Assembly (NCBI GenBank): GCA_003116975.1 | Contig: BGKB01000176.1 | Coordinates: 78,946-142,945 of the forward strand | Source of the DNA: Aurantiochytrium sp. KH105 | Taxonomy: Eukaryota > Sar > Bigyra > Thraustochytrida > Thraustochytriidae | DNA length: 64,000 bases | Reading direction: 5' to 3' | In this document: piece after piece, positions 1 to 10,180 of the stretch | Numbering within the stretch: the first letter of the stretch is position 1 | Layout of the letters: the number at the start of each line of letters is the position of its first letter | Position numbers and translations under genes: made by a program | Notes under the pieces: model-generated | What the model was told of the DNA's origin: nothing | The model's input: only the letters and a program-made list of their open reading frames with translations | The model's database searches: none

Positions 1-866
1 GTCGCCGCGCCCGAGCGCCCGGCCTCTATCGGCGCGCCGGGATTGCGCATTTTTCGACGGCCCGATGGACGTGCATGAGCAGCCAGTTCAGGCGGCAAGT
101 TTGATTTTGTGAGTTTACCATACTACTCTGCCTTGCTACTGCTCGCTTGCCTGCTTTCCGCAGTCAGTGAGTGTGGAGACCGCAGTTGCAGCGAGGGAGG
201 AGCACGCACGTGTGGGCCACAGCCAGCTGCACCTTGCTTGTGCCATCGCATGGGGACAAGGGGACACAAGGGTGGCGGGCGCGGTCATTGGAAAGCTGCA
301 GCTTCAACAGCAGCTTTCATAAGAGCTGATGCGGCTCTAATTCATTGCTTGCAGAACTCGCGCCCCTGCCGAGGTGAGGCAGTGAAGAAATGGACGCCAT
401 CATCCATGAAAAGCTCGCACCTCTGTCCGCCCTCGAGAGGACCCTCTCTCGTGCTTGTAGGCAGTCAATGCCGGAGAAAGCACAGCTTCTGAGAAAGCCG
501 ACATTGGGTCACGGAGCGGGCATGCACGCAAGCATCTCTCGTGGTGGCTCTGCAACCGAATCAAGACGATTTGTCGGCTGGCGAAAGGCCAAGGTCAGCG
601 GATAATAGATAGGTCTGACGCGGTATTTTGCGCGATCTTTGTTCCGGGTCGCGGCTGCTGCGACTGATGCGGCCTTACTGTGCTCTTTGTGCGCAACATA
701 CACACAAAGATCAAAATGAGAAGAGATGCCTCGCACTTTGACCGGACCGGACCGTATCGCAAGCAAAGCAGAGCAACAAACATCTATTACTAGCATAGGA
801 CTCAAGAAGAGTCTACAGCGTGATGACCTACCACGTCGCTGTCAATCACATGAACGAAGCAAAAAA
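1..866. other. Left-edge region, no gene supported
   Basis: I see no recognisable coding region here. An ATG at 64 opens a short frame that meets a GTGAGT followed by a pyrimidine-rich tract ending in CCGCAG near 162, which looks like a possible short intron, but joining across it runs into a stop almost at once. The part next to 867 should include the 3' UTR of the minus-strand transporter. Confidence 0.4.
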
Positions 867-2321
867 CTAACTTACTACGTCAGTTGTGATCGTGAGCGCG
901 AGAAAGGTAAAGATGGTGAGGGTGAAGAGACCAATCACGAACTGATTAATGAGCGAGAGACTGACAACCTTTGCCGGCACGATGGGCGATGTCAGCGGAA
1001 CGAGACTTGCTGTTGGCATGGCAAGCTCGGTAAACAAAATGAGCAATAAGATTTGGTCCTTCGGGAAAAGATCAATGGCAGCGTACAGAAGCGCAAAACC
1101 AACAATTGGCATGATAATCATGCGGCCAGCGACAAGCCAGAACATTGTGCGCTTCGAAATACCCATGACGTCCTCATCTCCACCTAACAAGTCGCTGTAG
1201 CGCGTCTCGACGAGTTTGAGACCCATCATATTCGCAAGCGCCAATACGACAGCAGGGACAGTTCCCGGCGCAAGAAGACGCAACATGCCAACAAAGGGAG
1301 ACGCTGCGGTGTCGTCACCCATTAGAAAGCTTTGCAGCGGTGGAATCATTGCAATGAAAATACCAAGCAATTGCGCGCTAACGGCTGGTAACTTCAACGT
1401 TTGCAGCAAAAGCAGAGGAATCGACAAACCTTTGTTGCTTGGGGCCTGAGATGTCTCTGAGGAGGAGTGTGCGTCTGCTATTTGATGCGACGTCGAGCGT
1501 GGCGCGCTTTCGTCATACACTTCTGAAGATGGCGGCAAGGCAAGCTCCACCACGCCATCTTCCATCTCATGCGAAGTATACGAGGTCCCTGAAGCGGCCT
1601 GTTCGACTGGCACGGAGGCATTGTTGTTGGGAGTTTTACCCGTTGGGTGATGCGTACCGTCCTTGTTCTCCCGGCTCAAGCGGACATCCAGATCGGAACC
1701 GGGTGCCGCAGCAGCAGCGGCGGCGGCGGCGGCGGTAGCGGCCGCAGCAGCAGCAATCTTGCGCTCCCTCTCTTTATCGCTTGCTGAGGCAATGTTTGCG
1801 CACGCAAAGGTAAGAATGCTGGGAATGATTGTGTACAAGAAGAGATACACTTCGCCAAGCTCCTGGCACGTCTCAGCGTCCATGTAAACGGACTCTCCCT
1901 CGACCTGAAGTCGCTCGGGCTTGCGAATGGTTCCACTTGCACAAAAGGCCTGAAGAAACGCGAGCGGAAGCGCGCTGTAGTTTGTGAACGTGGCGGCAAG
2001 CACAAAGTACTTGCGAAAATAGGGCGTCGGCCTGGCCACCCACGTTAGCACAATGCCCATGACCGCGCTGATGGCGATGATGACGGCGCCCATAACCGTC
2101 ATGATCCAAACCTCTGCAAAGAGTTCTTGTGAGAGACCTCCGCCCAGACGCACGATATAAAGTGCAGGCGCGAAAAGCCTCGTCACGAGAAACGAGAGCG
2201 TTTGCGCAGACTTCTGGTCCAGCATTTCCCGACGCACGAACCAGCCGCCGACGCCCATGAGCAGGAACACCGGCAACACGGCCTGCACCGAGGTGAGGAT
2301 GAGTTTCCCCACGGTCGTCAT
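867..2321 (-). CDS. PIN-like / auxin efflux carrier family membrane transporter
   Basis: This 484-aa protein has the layout of the auxin-efflux-carrier (membrane transport protein, Mem_trans) family. About five hydrophobic helices lie in the N-terminal third (residues 10-180), followed by a long hydrophilic loop (about 180-300) and about five more helices to the C-terminus. A motif N-Y-S-A-L-P-L-A near residue 116 matches the family's conserved Asn/Pro-Leu signature in a membrane bend. The central loop holds a poly-alanine run encoded by GCN repeats around 1705-1755, then acidic and Ser/Thr-rich sequence. In plants and fungi this family exports auxin or unknown organic anions at the plasma membrane or ER; the substrate here cannot be told. 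The start is the ATG at 2319-2321, directly before the first helix. It is the first of several genes read on the minus strand. The family is secure; the transport role is inferred. Confidence 0.85.
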   Translation of the reverse strand: MTTVGKLILTSVQAVLPVFLLMGVGGWFVRREMLDQKSAQTLSFLVTRLFAPALYIVRLGGGLSQELFAEVWIMTVMGAVIIAISAVMGIVLTWVARPTPYFRKYFVLAATFTNYSALPLAFLQAFCASGTIRKPERLQVEGESVYMDAETCQELGEVYLFLYTIIPSILTFACANIASASDKERERKIAAAAAATAAAAAAAAAAPGSDLDVRLSRENKDGTHHPTGKTPNNNASVPVEQAASGTSYTSHEMEDGVVELALPPSSEVYDESAPRSTSHQIADAHSSSETSQAPSNKGLSIPLLLLQTLKLPAVSAQLLGIFIAMIPPLQSFLMGDDTAASPFVGMLRLLAPGTVPAVVLALANMMGLKLVETRYSDLLGGDEDVMGISKRTMFWLVAGRMIIMPIVGFALLYAAIDLFPKDQILLLILFTELAMPTASLVPLTSPIVPAKVVSLSLINQFVIGLFTLTIFTFLALTITTDVVS

Positions 2322-3220
2322 CTTCCCCGTTTCCTTCTCCAGCTTTACTCGCGTCTGACCTGCAGCTGGCTGCCTAGCTGGCCGCCCTCCCTCCCTGCTC
2401 TATCCCGGCCTTTTGCGCTGCTCCCTTCAACACCGCGCCGCGCAGCGCAGCGCAGCCCAGGAGATCGAGGCCGCTCTCGGTCGGCCGGCCGCCGCGGCGA
2501 CAAATGGGCTCTGCTTGTCTCCGGCGGCGGAGACCTTGGCAAGCGAAACGAGGCGTCCGCGGCGCACAGGCAGGCAGGCAGCCCGGCCCTGACCCCAAGT
2601 CTTCCCACGACCCGAGCGAGCGAGCGGCTCCAATGTACGTAGCGCCGCGCGCAGGCGCTCTTACTCTGGTCGCTGGCCGTGAGCAAAAAGTGCGCCACAA
2701 ATTCGTGCAGCGAAAACTCCCTCCCGTCCCTCTGACCGTCCCGTCTCCGTCGCTGCTGTTCGTCCTCGCGGTCTGTCTCTGCACTGCTGCTGCTGCTGCT
2801 GCTGCCTGCGCGCAGGGCTCCCTCCGCGCGGCGTGGAGTGGCCGCCAGGACCGGACTCGCCGCCTGTCGTCCCGGGTACCGGACCGGCGTTACGGGTGGA
2901 CCCGGCGAAGAGGCGAGGTTCTTCTCTCTTCGGGTTCGTTTGTCTGCCGCCACCGCGAGCGTCGCTTTTCCTCGCGTCTCTCCCCGCGTCTGACAGGAGA
3001 ACTCGTGTCTCTTCTAGCCTTGCCTCGGCCCCTCGGCCCCTCGACGCCCGACGCCGAGGCCGGCGCAGGCTGCAGCTGGCCGTAGTGCAGAGCGCCCGCG
3101 AAAGAAACTGACTGAGATCTGGCCTGGTCCTTCCCGGAGGGAGGCGAGCGAAGAGACGTCGTAGAGAATAGGGTGGCTCCCGGCGAGACCACGGAAGCAA
3201 GTTCGGACGGGGCCAAGCAC
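2322..3220. other. Upstream region of the PIN-like transporter
   Basis: GC-rich sequence without a convincing gene. It should hold the transporter promoter and 5' UTR next to 2321. Long open frames on both strands here are Arg/Pro/Ser-rich and look like compositional shadows. A short CTG/CAG repeat lies at about 2787-2808. Confidence 0.45.
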
Positions 3221-3677
3221 GAGGGGAGCACTTGCGGAGGGACTGCAAGCGCAGGTTCGTAAGTAGAAAGAGGAAAGAAAAACAAACGTTGATAAATCGT
3301 AGTGTTGTGCTGTGGCTACTTCTTGGCCTCCTGGCTACAGACGAACCACCTTGATGCGCGGGAAGGGGTCGGGAACGACAATCGTCGACAGTTTGGTCTT
3401 GGGTGGAGCCTGTTCGACGGGCTAGAGGACAAGCTCGTACTTGCGCACGAGGGGAGCACTTGCGGAGGGACTGCAAGCGCGCAAGTTCATAGGTAGAAAG
3501 AGAAAAGAAAAACAAACGTTGATAAATCGTAGTGTTGTGCTGTGGCTACTTCTTGGCCTCCTGGCTACAGACGAACCACCCTGATGCGCGGGAATGGATC
3601 CGGAACCACGATCGTCGACATTTTGGTCTTGGGTGGAGCCTGTTCGACGGGATCGAGGACAAGCTCGTACTTGCGCA
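3221..3677 (-). repeat. Tandem duplication (~230 bp) of the P450 3' end
   Basis: Two adjacent units, about 3221-3447 and 3449-3677, align with an offset of 228-230 bp. Each contains the same 3' flank followed by the end of the P450 reading frame. The right-hand unit is the true C-terminus of the intact gene (stop at 3565-3567). The left-hand unit is a detached copy with several substitutions and no upstream gene body, so it is a dead tail fragment. It shows unequal crossing-over or slippage at the P450 locus. Confidence 0.85.
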
Positions 3678-5088
3678 AAATCTCGCACACAAGCGTTCGC
3701 ACCTCCAATTCCGCAGCTCGCTTTCCCAAGCACACGCGAGCCCCGCCCCCAAACGGATCCTTCCCGATCGGGGGATCGAGCTTGGACGTCATGGGGCAAC
3801 CCTTACGCGCGCGAACTTTTTCGCGCAAATATCGCTCGGGCTTGAACTCGCCCGCGTCGGGATTGAACCTTGAGTCGCGGGCCTGGAAAATTGGAAAGAG
3901 CTGCATCGCGGTTCCCGCGGGGACCCGAACACGTGAGTTAGGGAGGACTATATCGTGATCCAGCGTGCGAAGGCCCGTGCCCGGGGAAACTGGGTACATG
4001 CGATTGGCCTCACGGAAGAAGGCCTCCGTGTACGGCATCTTGACGGACTTTGTGAACGGCTTTTCGCCCATTTTCTCAAAAATCTCAGCGCGAATCTTGG
4101 TCTGTTCCTCTCGATGAAAAGCAAGAGCAACCAGGATCCACTGTATAAGGCTCATCGTAGTACCGACTCCAAAAAGCAAGAGGTTACCCATGATTGGCTT
4201 GAGATCTTCTCGCGTCAGACCCTGGTCATCCCTGAGATCTTTAAACCACGAGCTCGGGACAGTGCTTTGGTCAAAGATGCGGTCGATAACTGGACCGGTA
4301 ACATCCATGGCGCGATCAAGGCCCTCTTTCATGGTCTCGTAGCCATTCCGCGGGTGCATAAACCACGGCGTGAACGACAAGAGCACTGCTGTACCAAGCG
4401 TTTTTTCGTCGAGACTCACAATCTCTGTCATTGGCGAGGTACACGCAGGGTCGGATGTCTCGGGATTCTCACCGATGGCCAAAGACGTAAACATGTCAAA
4501 AGCTGCAAACTGGGCCCACTTCGCTAGCTCGTCCGGCGCGTAGTGCTCAATATGCGAGACCGCAGCGGTCGCCGCTTCGTGCACCAAAGGTTCGTATGCC
4601 GTCACAGCGTCTGTGTTGATCCCTGGGGAAAGCAAGCTGCGTGTGTGCCGCCACGTGTCACCAGAGAGGTGAATGTTGAGTGCGTGGTTGTTTGGACTGT
4701 CGCCATCCCGGTCACGAAAGTATTTTTGGAGTGGCCACACAGTATCGGTAGACCCCTTCACGTCTCTGCCCTCATTCTGGTACACGTGTTTGATATCGTC
4801 CTGATCGAAAATGATCAATGCAATTTCACCTTTTGGGGTTCGAATGCGAACGACACCTTCATCGGCATAGTCATTGTAAAGTTTTCCGAAATTGCTCAAA
4901 AGATCGCGGTTTACCAGACGCGGTAGCCACCACCAGCCAGGACCCTTGACCTCGCTCAGTTCACGAATCTTGTCATCAGCGCTGCTTGCGCTGGCAGCTG
5001 CTGCAGTTGACTTGACGCGCGTGAGACGGCGCTGATGAGCTGACCTGGCCGCCTGTGCCCGCAAGTTCATCATAGAGCGCGTGAGCAT
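3565..5088 (-). CDS. Cytochrome P450, mitochondrial-type
   Basis: This 507-aa protein is a cytochrome P450, a haem-thiolate monooxygenase. The haem signature FGGGARVCLG is near the C-terminus, with Cys453 (codon 3730-3732) as the iron ligand. The K-helix ExxR appears as EANR, followed by RMYP, and a PERF-like FKPERYL follows. The I-helix reads FGVGTT: the alcohol residues are there, but the usual acidic residue and the preceding Ala/Gly are replaced. The N-terminus lacks a membrane anchor and is instead Arg/Ser/Ala-rich (from MLTRSMM), like a mitochondrial presequence. Together with the C-terminal half this resembles the mitochondrial CYP clan (CYP10/11/27-like). The open frame continues upstream to 5268, but that part is low-complexity and starts at a non-ATG codon, so the ATG at 5086-5088 was chosen. 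The substrate is unknown. A broken paralogue lies upstream and a tail copy downstream. Confidence 0.9.
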   Translation of the reverse strand: MLTRSMMNLRAQAARSAHQRRLTRVKSTAAAASASSADDKIRELSEVKGPGWWWLPRLVNRDLLSNFGKLYNDYADEGVVRIRTPKGEIALIIFDQDDIKHVYQNEGRDVKGSTDTVWPLQKYFRDRDGDSPNNHALNIHLSGDTWRHTRSLLSPGINTDAVTAYEPLVHEAATAAVSHIEHYAPDELAKWAQFAAFDMFTSLAIGENPETSDPACTSPMTEIVSLDEKTLGTAVLLSFTPWFMHPRNGYETMKEGLDRAMDVTGPVIDRIFDQSTVPSSWFKDLRDDQGLTREDLKPIMGNLLLFGVGTTMSLIQWILVALAFHREEQTKIRAEIFEKMGEKPFTKSVKMPYTEAFFREANRMYPVSPGTGLRTLDHDIVLPNSRVRVPAGTAMQLFPIFQARDSRFNPDAGEFKPERYLREKVRARKGCPMTSKLDPPIGKDPFGGGARVCLGKRAAELEVRTLVCEILRKYELVLDPVEQAPPKTKMSTIVVPDPFPRIRVVRL

Positions 5089-5638
5089 CTTTCTTCGCAC
5101 ACTCGAACGAGGTCGCACGCGAATATCAAAGCAAGTAAGCGCGCAGGCGTGCAGGCCGAGCAGGCGCGCAGGCGTGCAGGCCGAGCAGGCGAGCAGGCGA
5201 GCAGGCGAGCAGGCAAGCGAGCGAGCGCCAGCCGCACGCTTCGACTTTGCCTCCTTTTGGCTCTGCACCTACGTGTGAACCACTTGTGAGGATTTGCAAT
5301 CTTATGGCGCAAACCTGGCGGGTGTGTATTTCACAGCCATTAGTCAAGAGAAAAAAAAATGTTGCTCTTTGAAAAGCCTGAGCCTAGCTTACTAGACTTA
5401 CAGTTAGATCGAGAGAAGACTCGGACTCTTCGAGACCGCCGAGCCTGTGATTTTTTTTTTGAGACAATGGCAGGGCCATCTTTTCCCCTGCAAACGAAGG
5501 CAAGTCTGGTGAAGATGATTGACTTTGACTGTAGGGCCTAGTCTCTCGCATATGAAGTTCATTGCATGTGCGAGTTCAAGGTTCATTTCGGCCGATGAAG
5601 AAAGCGCGTCTCACGTCGAGCTGTCAAATGTGCGCGAG
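5089..5638. other. P450 upstream region with a GCAGGC-type repeat
   Basis: This stretch separates the intact P450 from its broken paralogue. About 5140-5228 is a degenerate repeat built on GCAGGC, GAGCAGGC and GCGTGCAGGC units. It creates spurious Ala/Cys/Arg/Leu-rich open frames on both strands. No separate gene is visible. It should contain the P450 promoter and 5' UTR. Confidence 0.55.
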
Positions 5639-6205
5639 TCAAATCTCAAACATTGGGATAGGAATGTTGACCGTGATGGTTTTGTTCTTGGGACGTTTCG
5701 CATCCGCAGGATCGACAATGAGCTTGTAATCGCGCAGAAGCTCGCAGAGAAGGTGCGAACCTCAAGTTCAGCAGCGCCGCGCTTGCCAAGGCAAACACGA
5801 ACATCGCCACCAAAGGGATTTTTGTCAATGGGGGGATCGAGCTTGGACGACATAGGGCAGCCCTTGCGTGCACGAATGTTCTCGCGCAAATAACGTTCAG
5901 GATTGAACTCATCTGTGTCGAAAATGAAGCGCGTATCGCGAGTCGTCATGGTAGAAGCCAGCTGCAACGTCGTTCCAGCCGGCACTCCGACGCGAGATCT
6001 GGGTAGAATAATGTCATGATCCAATGCACGCATGCTTGTCACGTAAGAAGAAGGATAAAAGCGATGGGTCTCACGAATAAAAGCTTCAAGGACGAGCATC
6101 TTGATCGATTTTGTGTAAGAGTTTCCGCCGAGCTTGTCACTGACCTCGGCTCGCACCTTGGCCTACTCTTTGGGATGCAGCGCAAGAGCAACCAGATTCC
6201 GTTGA
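5639..6205 (-). pseudogene. Truncated, frameshifted cytochrome P450 paralogue
   Basis: Minus-strand sequence that matches the neighbouring P450 from the end of the I-helix region to the C-terminus. It retains a K-helix-like segment, FNPERYL and a haem loop FGGDVRVCLG. It carries three lesions. An in-frame TAG lies at 6163-6165, where the functional gene has sense codons. A one-base frameshift after the haem loop (around 5752) sends the frame off; the correct C-terminal sequence continues in another frame to a stop at 5639-5641. The N-terminal two thirds are absent, and the next gene upstream is unrelated. The remaining open frame (5611-6156) therefore does not encode a working enzyme. It looks like an old tandem copy of the gene at 3565-5088. 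Confidence 0.85.
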
Positions 6206-6463
6206 GTTTGAACCCTACGCGTCCGGGTCGGCCAGCGACGGGGGAGGGCGCTTGACATGCAGTGGCGGCCAAAAAAAGTGTGCCCGTGCGGGTAACTCGT
6301 GTCGTGTGCAGCAGCGGAACGCGTTGTTATTTGGTAGAGGCCGCTTACATCGATCAAGGAAATCCGAAAATGGTGTTTATGCACGCGCACTACGACAACT
6401 TGAACGGAAATTGCTTGCAAGTACAGGAATGTGGGGAAAGGCATCAATCATATCATCGCTAAC

Positions 6464-7264
6464 TTAAAGATAGGACTGCTTCTGGATCTCGCACTTGTCG
6501 CCGCCGTAGGTCTCGAAGCAGCTGCAAACACCAGAGCCATAGTCGCAAATGCCGCGACCCGAGCACTCACGGCCGCTGGTCGCGCCAGGGCCGCCCATTG
6601 GGTCAGTGCCAGATGGGCATTCGACAAGAGAGCAATCCGCACCCTTGAAGCCCTCGTCGCACTCGCAGCCCTGGACCTTGTGAGCATCCCAAGCACTATC
6701 GTAAACAACACTCGCGTAATCGAACTCGGTAAACGGCGACCAGTTGGTGTTCTCCGAGCGAAGCTTGGCAATTTCGTGGAGCGTCTTGCAGCGACCGTGG
6801 CCGCTGCAATCGTTGGGGCAGGACATACGGCGGCAACCCTTGCCCTCGTAGCCGGGGAAGCACTCGCAAGTGCCGGTGTTGCGGTCGCAGAGGCCACGGC
6901 CTGAGCACTCGGCCTGGATATCATGGGCGTCGTTTGCATGCGGCGCCGCGTCCCACGACTTGCCGTACGGGCACGTGCGCTCCGAGCAATCAGCGCCCTG
7001 CCATGCATAGACAGTGTTACCCTCCTCGAGACGAGTGAAGCAGGTGCAGCTGTCCTTCTTCACGTTGGCTGTGTCCCAGCCGTACTGTGAGTAAGTGCCG
7101 CCGGTGGGCAGCTGGATGCGCGGGACTGTCGAAGTTGCGGTGGAAAACGACATGGCGTTGTTCGAGCAGCGACCATGGCCACTGCACTGGTTTGGGCACT
7201 CGGCATTGGCGCCGCCAAGAAGGACGGCCACCATAGCGAGGAGGGCGATAGCCTTGCTCGTCAT
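6464..7264 (-). CDS. Secreted EGF-repeat protein
   Basis: The 266-aa product begins with a signal peptide (MTSKAIALLAMVAVLLGGANA) and then consists mainly of cysteine-rich EGF-like repeats. Four can be marked by their openings: CPNQCSGHGRC, ECSGRGLC, CPNDCSGHGRC and ECSGRGIC. Each is followed by a CxCxxGYxGxxC-type closing segment (for example CECFPGYEGKGC). There is no membrane helix after the signal peptide, so it is probably secreted or held in the cell-wall/scale layer. The start is the ATG at 7262-7264; the upstream extension begins at a non-ATG codon and would bury the signal peptide. Tenascin/EGF-like secreted proteins of this layout are common in protists, but the role and partner are unknown. 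Confidence 0.8.
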   Translation of the reverse strand: MTSKAIALLAMVAVLLGGANAECPNQCSGHGRCSNNAMSFSTATSTVPRIQLPTGGTYSQYGWDTANVKKDSCTCFTRLEEGNTVYAWQGADCSERTCPYGKSWDAAPHANDAHDIQAECSGRGLCDRNTGTCECFPGYEGKGCRRMSCPNDCSGHGRCKTLHEIAKLRSENTNWSPFTEFDYASVVYDSAWDAHKVQGCECDEGFKGADCSLVECPSGTDPMGGPGATSGRECSGRGICDYGSGVCSCFETYGGDKCEIQKQSYL

Positions 7265-8730
7265 TTTGCTCGAAGTCGCGTGTCTACGACTCTTGTGCGT
7301 ATCCACTCGTTGCGCAAGGAAACTGTGAAGATGAATGCTCCGCTTCCTTTGCTTCGCAAGGCGCGTCCTTGTTCTCGTGTCTTGCGACGTCTCGTAGGTC
7401 AGCGTATGCGCAAGAGCTTGCGTTACGAGTTTGCCGCCGCGGCGTGCTCCATGGCGTTTGCCTCCTTTCTTTCTTTTCTATCGCGGCGGACACCTCGCGA
7501 TGCACTTATCTCAACGTGTTTCTTGACCGTTGAGTGAAACCACTGTCTCCTAAAAAGGTCAGAGTAGCTGAGACGGTACTCTTTTTGCTTGCTTCTCTTG
7601 CACTGTGGCCGATGCGACGCGAGCTTGCAGGCTAGCGGCCTGGCATGAGGCTGCCTGCTCGTTGATTCTCGCAAAGCTATAAGCAGACACTTAGACCTTG
7701 GCCTAGAGAGATCCGGTGTAACGCACGTGCTCAGCCGGCTTACTCATCGACGTGCAAACTGTCAAAGAGAGAGACGTTGAACGGGCCCTACTGGCAGTCG
7801 CACCACCGTGTCTTGGATCGTGTACCGCAAACGCAGCACGATGTCAATCGAAATAAATTGGTTGAGGACACGTTTGTCAATCTTCGGAGCAATCGACAAG
7901 TGGAGCCCGATTACCATTTAAGTTGTTGAGAAATGCGCGGTGGGACGTCCACACCGCGGCCACGCAAGAAGAAGCTTTGGAATGTTAATTTCTTTTGGAA
8001 TTTATGGAACCTTGGTACTTTCTATTGAAGGAGATAGAAGAAGCCAAAAACGGAATAGCAAGCGTGATCAAGGAAAGAAAGTGCATAGCATCAACATCAT
8101 TATTGTCTTCGTCTTCGTCTTCAGAATGCTCGTTGGGGTTCGTCGAGATGAGATGAGATGAGATGTGATAGATAGATGATTCTCTGGTGCGACCACGCAG
8201 GCAAGCAGGCAGGCGGCAAGGCAGGCAGGTAGACAAGCCAAAGCATGTAAGCAAGGCGCGATGCACAGGTATACCCAGAGTGTCAGCTATCGCGCGTTTT
8301 CTCGATCGCATGCCGGCGGTCGCTTGACAATAGCCCCCACCCCTTTGTTTGTCCACTTGCTCATTTGCCAGATCGCCTAACCGCCAGTTCAGGTGACAGC
8401 TTGGTTGAACAACAAAGAGAGTGGCGTGGCGTGGAGTGGAGTGGAGTGGAGTGGAGTGGAGTAGATTCGGAATGGAGTAGAGTAGTAGAATGGAGTAGGT
8501 GGAGTGGAGTGGAGTGATGAGGTGACGTGGGTCGGAGGAGCGCAGAGAAAAAGAAAAATAATCTCTTTTTCTCACTCCACGCCCACCATCGCGCTCGAGC
8601 CTCGTATTGGTGTGACTGTTAGCGCGAAAGAGACAGCCCATAGAGGTAAGTGGCACAGATTCCGGCTTTCGCTCCGGCCAAGAAAAAAGGAAAGGTTGGC
8701 TCGGAGCACAAAGAAATCAAGTCACACAAT
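7265..8730. other. Gene-free region with microsatellites
   Basis: I see no gene. The region contains a GAGAT run at about 8145-8165, a GCAGGC-like run at about 8198-8235 and an imperfect (GGAGT)n tract at about 8420-8515. The left part should hold the promoter of the EGF-repeat gene and the right part the 3' UTR of CK2 beta. Long open frames over the repeats are artefacts of the repeat units. Confidence 0.5.
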
Positions 8731-9468
8731 TTACTTCTTGGCGTCGTTGGCAACCTGCTGCTGATCTTGAACAGCAGGCATCGGGTTTGGTTTGCTCTCA
8801 TCGTGCATGACAGTATCTTCGTCAGCGAGAGGTCGCGCGGGCAAACGCACCTTGAAACCGAAAACGCGAGGTACATAGGACTCCACTCGGATGGGCGCAG
8901 GCGGCCAGAGTTCAGGAAACTGCATCATGAAGAGGTGTGGAAAGGTGGTGCCAAAGTAGGCGCCATCAAGGTCCATGTCGTCGCTCCGGTAGCCGCAGCG
9001 GTTTGCCGGCAAAAAGACGTCGTTGCACCTGGGGCAGTAGACCATAACCCCGGAAACATCGATTTCGTCCTTGAGCCCTACTGGCAAGACGGGTTGCTGT
9101 TGGCAGGGAAGTCTTGGGCAGACGCCAAAGTCGATGTCTTTCATTTTCCTCCGCATCTTATCCTGTCCTCGTTTGGTGATGATGAAGCGCGCGTGAATGA
9201 GGCCGTAGAGATCCTGAACCTGGCGCTCGAGCGCCTCATCGCTGCTGGTGGGCTCGATGCGGTCAAGAATCACGTCCAGGCAGCGCTTAAAATTGGGACC
9301 AATGATTTCCCGCAGACCGTAAAGGTTGAAGCTGTCCTCGATGTAGCGTCTGTCCACTTCGCAGAAAAACTCGTTGCCCTCCTGCTTGCAAAACCACTCG
9401 ATCCAGCTCTCCACGCCAGAGGAGTCGCCCTCGCTGCTTGAAGACATCATCAATCTGCGATCTCCCAT
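8731..9468 (-). CDS. CSNK2B: Casein kinase II regulatory (beta) subunit
   Basis: The 245-aa product is the beta subunit of protein kinase CK2, which dimerises and recruits two catalytic alpha subunits in cytosol and nucleus. Diagnostic sequences are SWIEWFCKQEGNEFFCEVD near the N-terminus, the helical segment YGLIHARFI, and the zinc-binding dimer interface with two cysteine pairs, CPRLPC and CPRCND. After the zinc finger the GAYFGTTFPHLF segment is the conserved alpha-contact region. The Glu/Ser-rich N-terminus (SSSSEGDSS) is itself a likely CK2 phosphorylation site. The C-terminal tail is longer than in animals and is Pro/Gln/Asp-rich. The ATG at 9466-9468 was chosen; the longer open frame is Lys/Arg-rich and begins at a non-ATG codon. 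Confidence 0.96.
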   Translation of the reverse strand: MGDRRLMMSSSSEGDSSGVESWIEWFCKQEGNEFFCEVDRRYIEDSFNLYGLREIIGPNFKRCLDVILDRIEPTSSDEALERQVQDLYGLIHARFIITKRGQDKMRRKMKDIDFGVCPRLPCQQQPVLPVGLKDEIDVSGVMVYCPRCNDVFLPANRCGYRSDDMDLDGAYFGTTFPHLFMMQFPELWPPAPIRVESYVPRVFGFKVRLPARPLADEDTVMHDESKPNPMPAVQDQQQVANDAKK

Positions 9469-10095
9469 AGCGTCCCTTGGACTGGCTGGCGGCTGTTCAG
9501 ATGATGAAGGCGCCGCGTGCGGTGGTCTCCGAAACCTCTGCTTTTTGCTTCGGCTCTTGTCCTTTTCTTTTCTTTTCTTTTCTTTTTTTTCCCGCTCAAG
9601 CCGTCCTTCGTACAGCAACACGAGTCTGCTTTGTTAAAGTCGGGCGGGTCGAACTGCTCCGGGTTTCTGGGCTCTTGTTGCCGAGCTCGCTCGCTTTCTC
9701 CAAGCGGACGGACGCCTCGTCTGGAAAGCGACCTTGTCGAAAAAGGAAAGCAAAGAAAAGAGAGCCAGGGTACGACACAGCACAGCCCTTTCCTCCCGCT
9801 CTCGCTCTCGCTCTCTCTCCCGCGTACGCGCGTGCGCGCGCTCGCGTCTCACTCGACGCACGGCTCGCAGCGGTCGATCGATGGATGGATGAGAGAAAGA
9901 ATGAATGAATGGATGGATGGCCCCCTTCCGCGCGTCGAGTCTCCGGGCGCCGCCTGCGCCGCGCCGCGCGGTAGCCTACCGCGCAGGGACGGCAGCCCGC
10001 CCGCCTCCTCGGCGCGCGGTAGCAAGCCCGCCCGCCGCTCCGCCCGCCGGCCCGTGCTCGCCCACGCGCCTGTGCAGCCGGCCTCCTTCGCTCGA

Positions 10096-10143
10096 TCTGC
10101 TCTGCTCTGCTCTGCTCTGCTCTGCTCTGCTCTGCTCTGCTGC
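10096..10143. repeat. (CTCTG)n pentanucleotide microsatellite
   Basis: About nine perfect copies of a five-base unit, directly beside the palindrome array. No coding function is apparent. Confidence 0.9.
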
Positions 10144-10180
10144 TTGAGAGACAGGGAGAGCGAGCCCCGCGGCGCCGATA

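Noticed and set aside
5089-5268. N-terminal Ala/Cys/Leu extension of the P450
   Set aside because: Made of a GCAGGC repeat and begins with GTG; the ATG at 5088 starts a plausible presequence.
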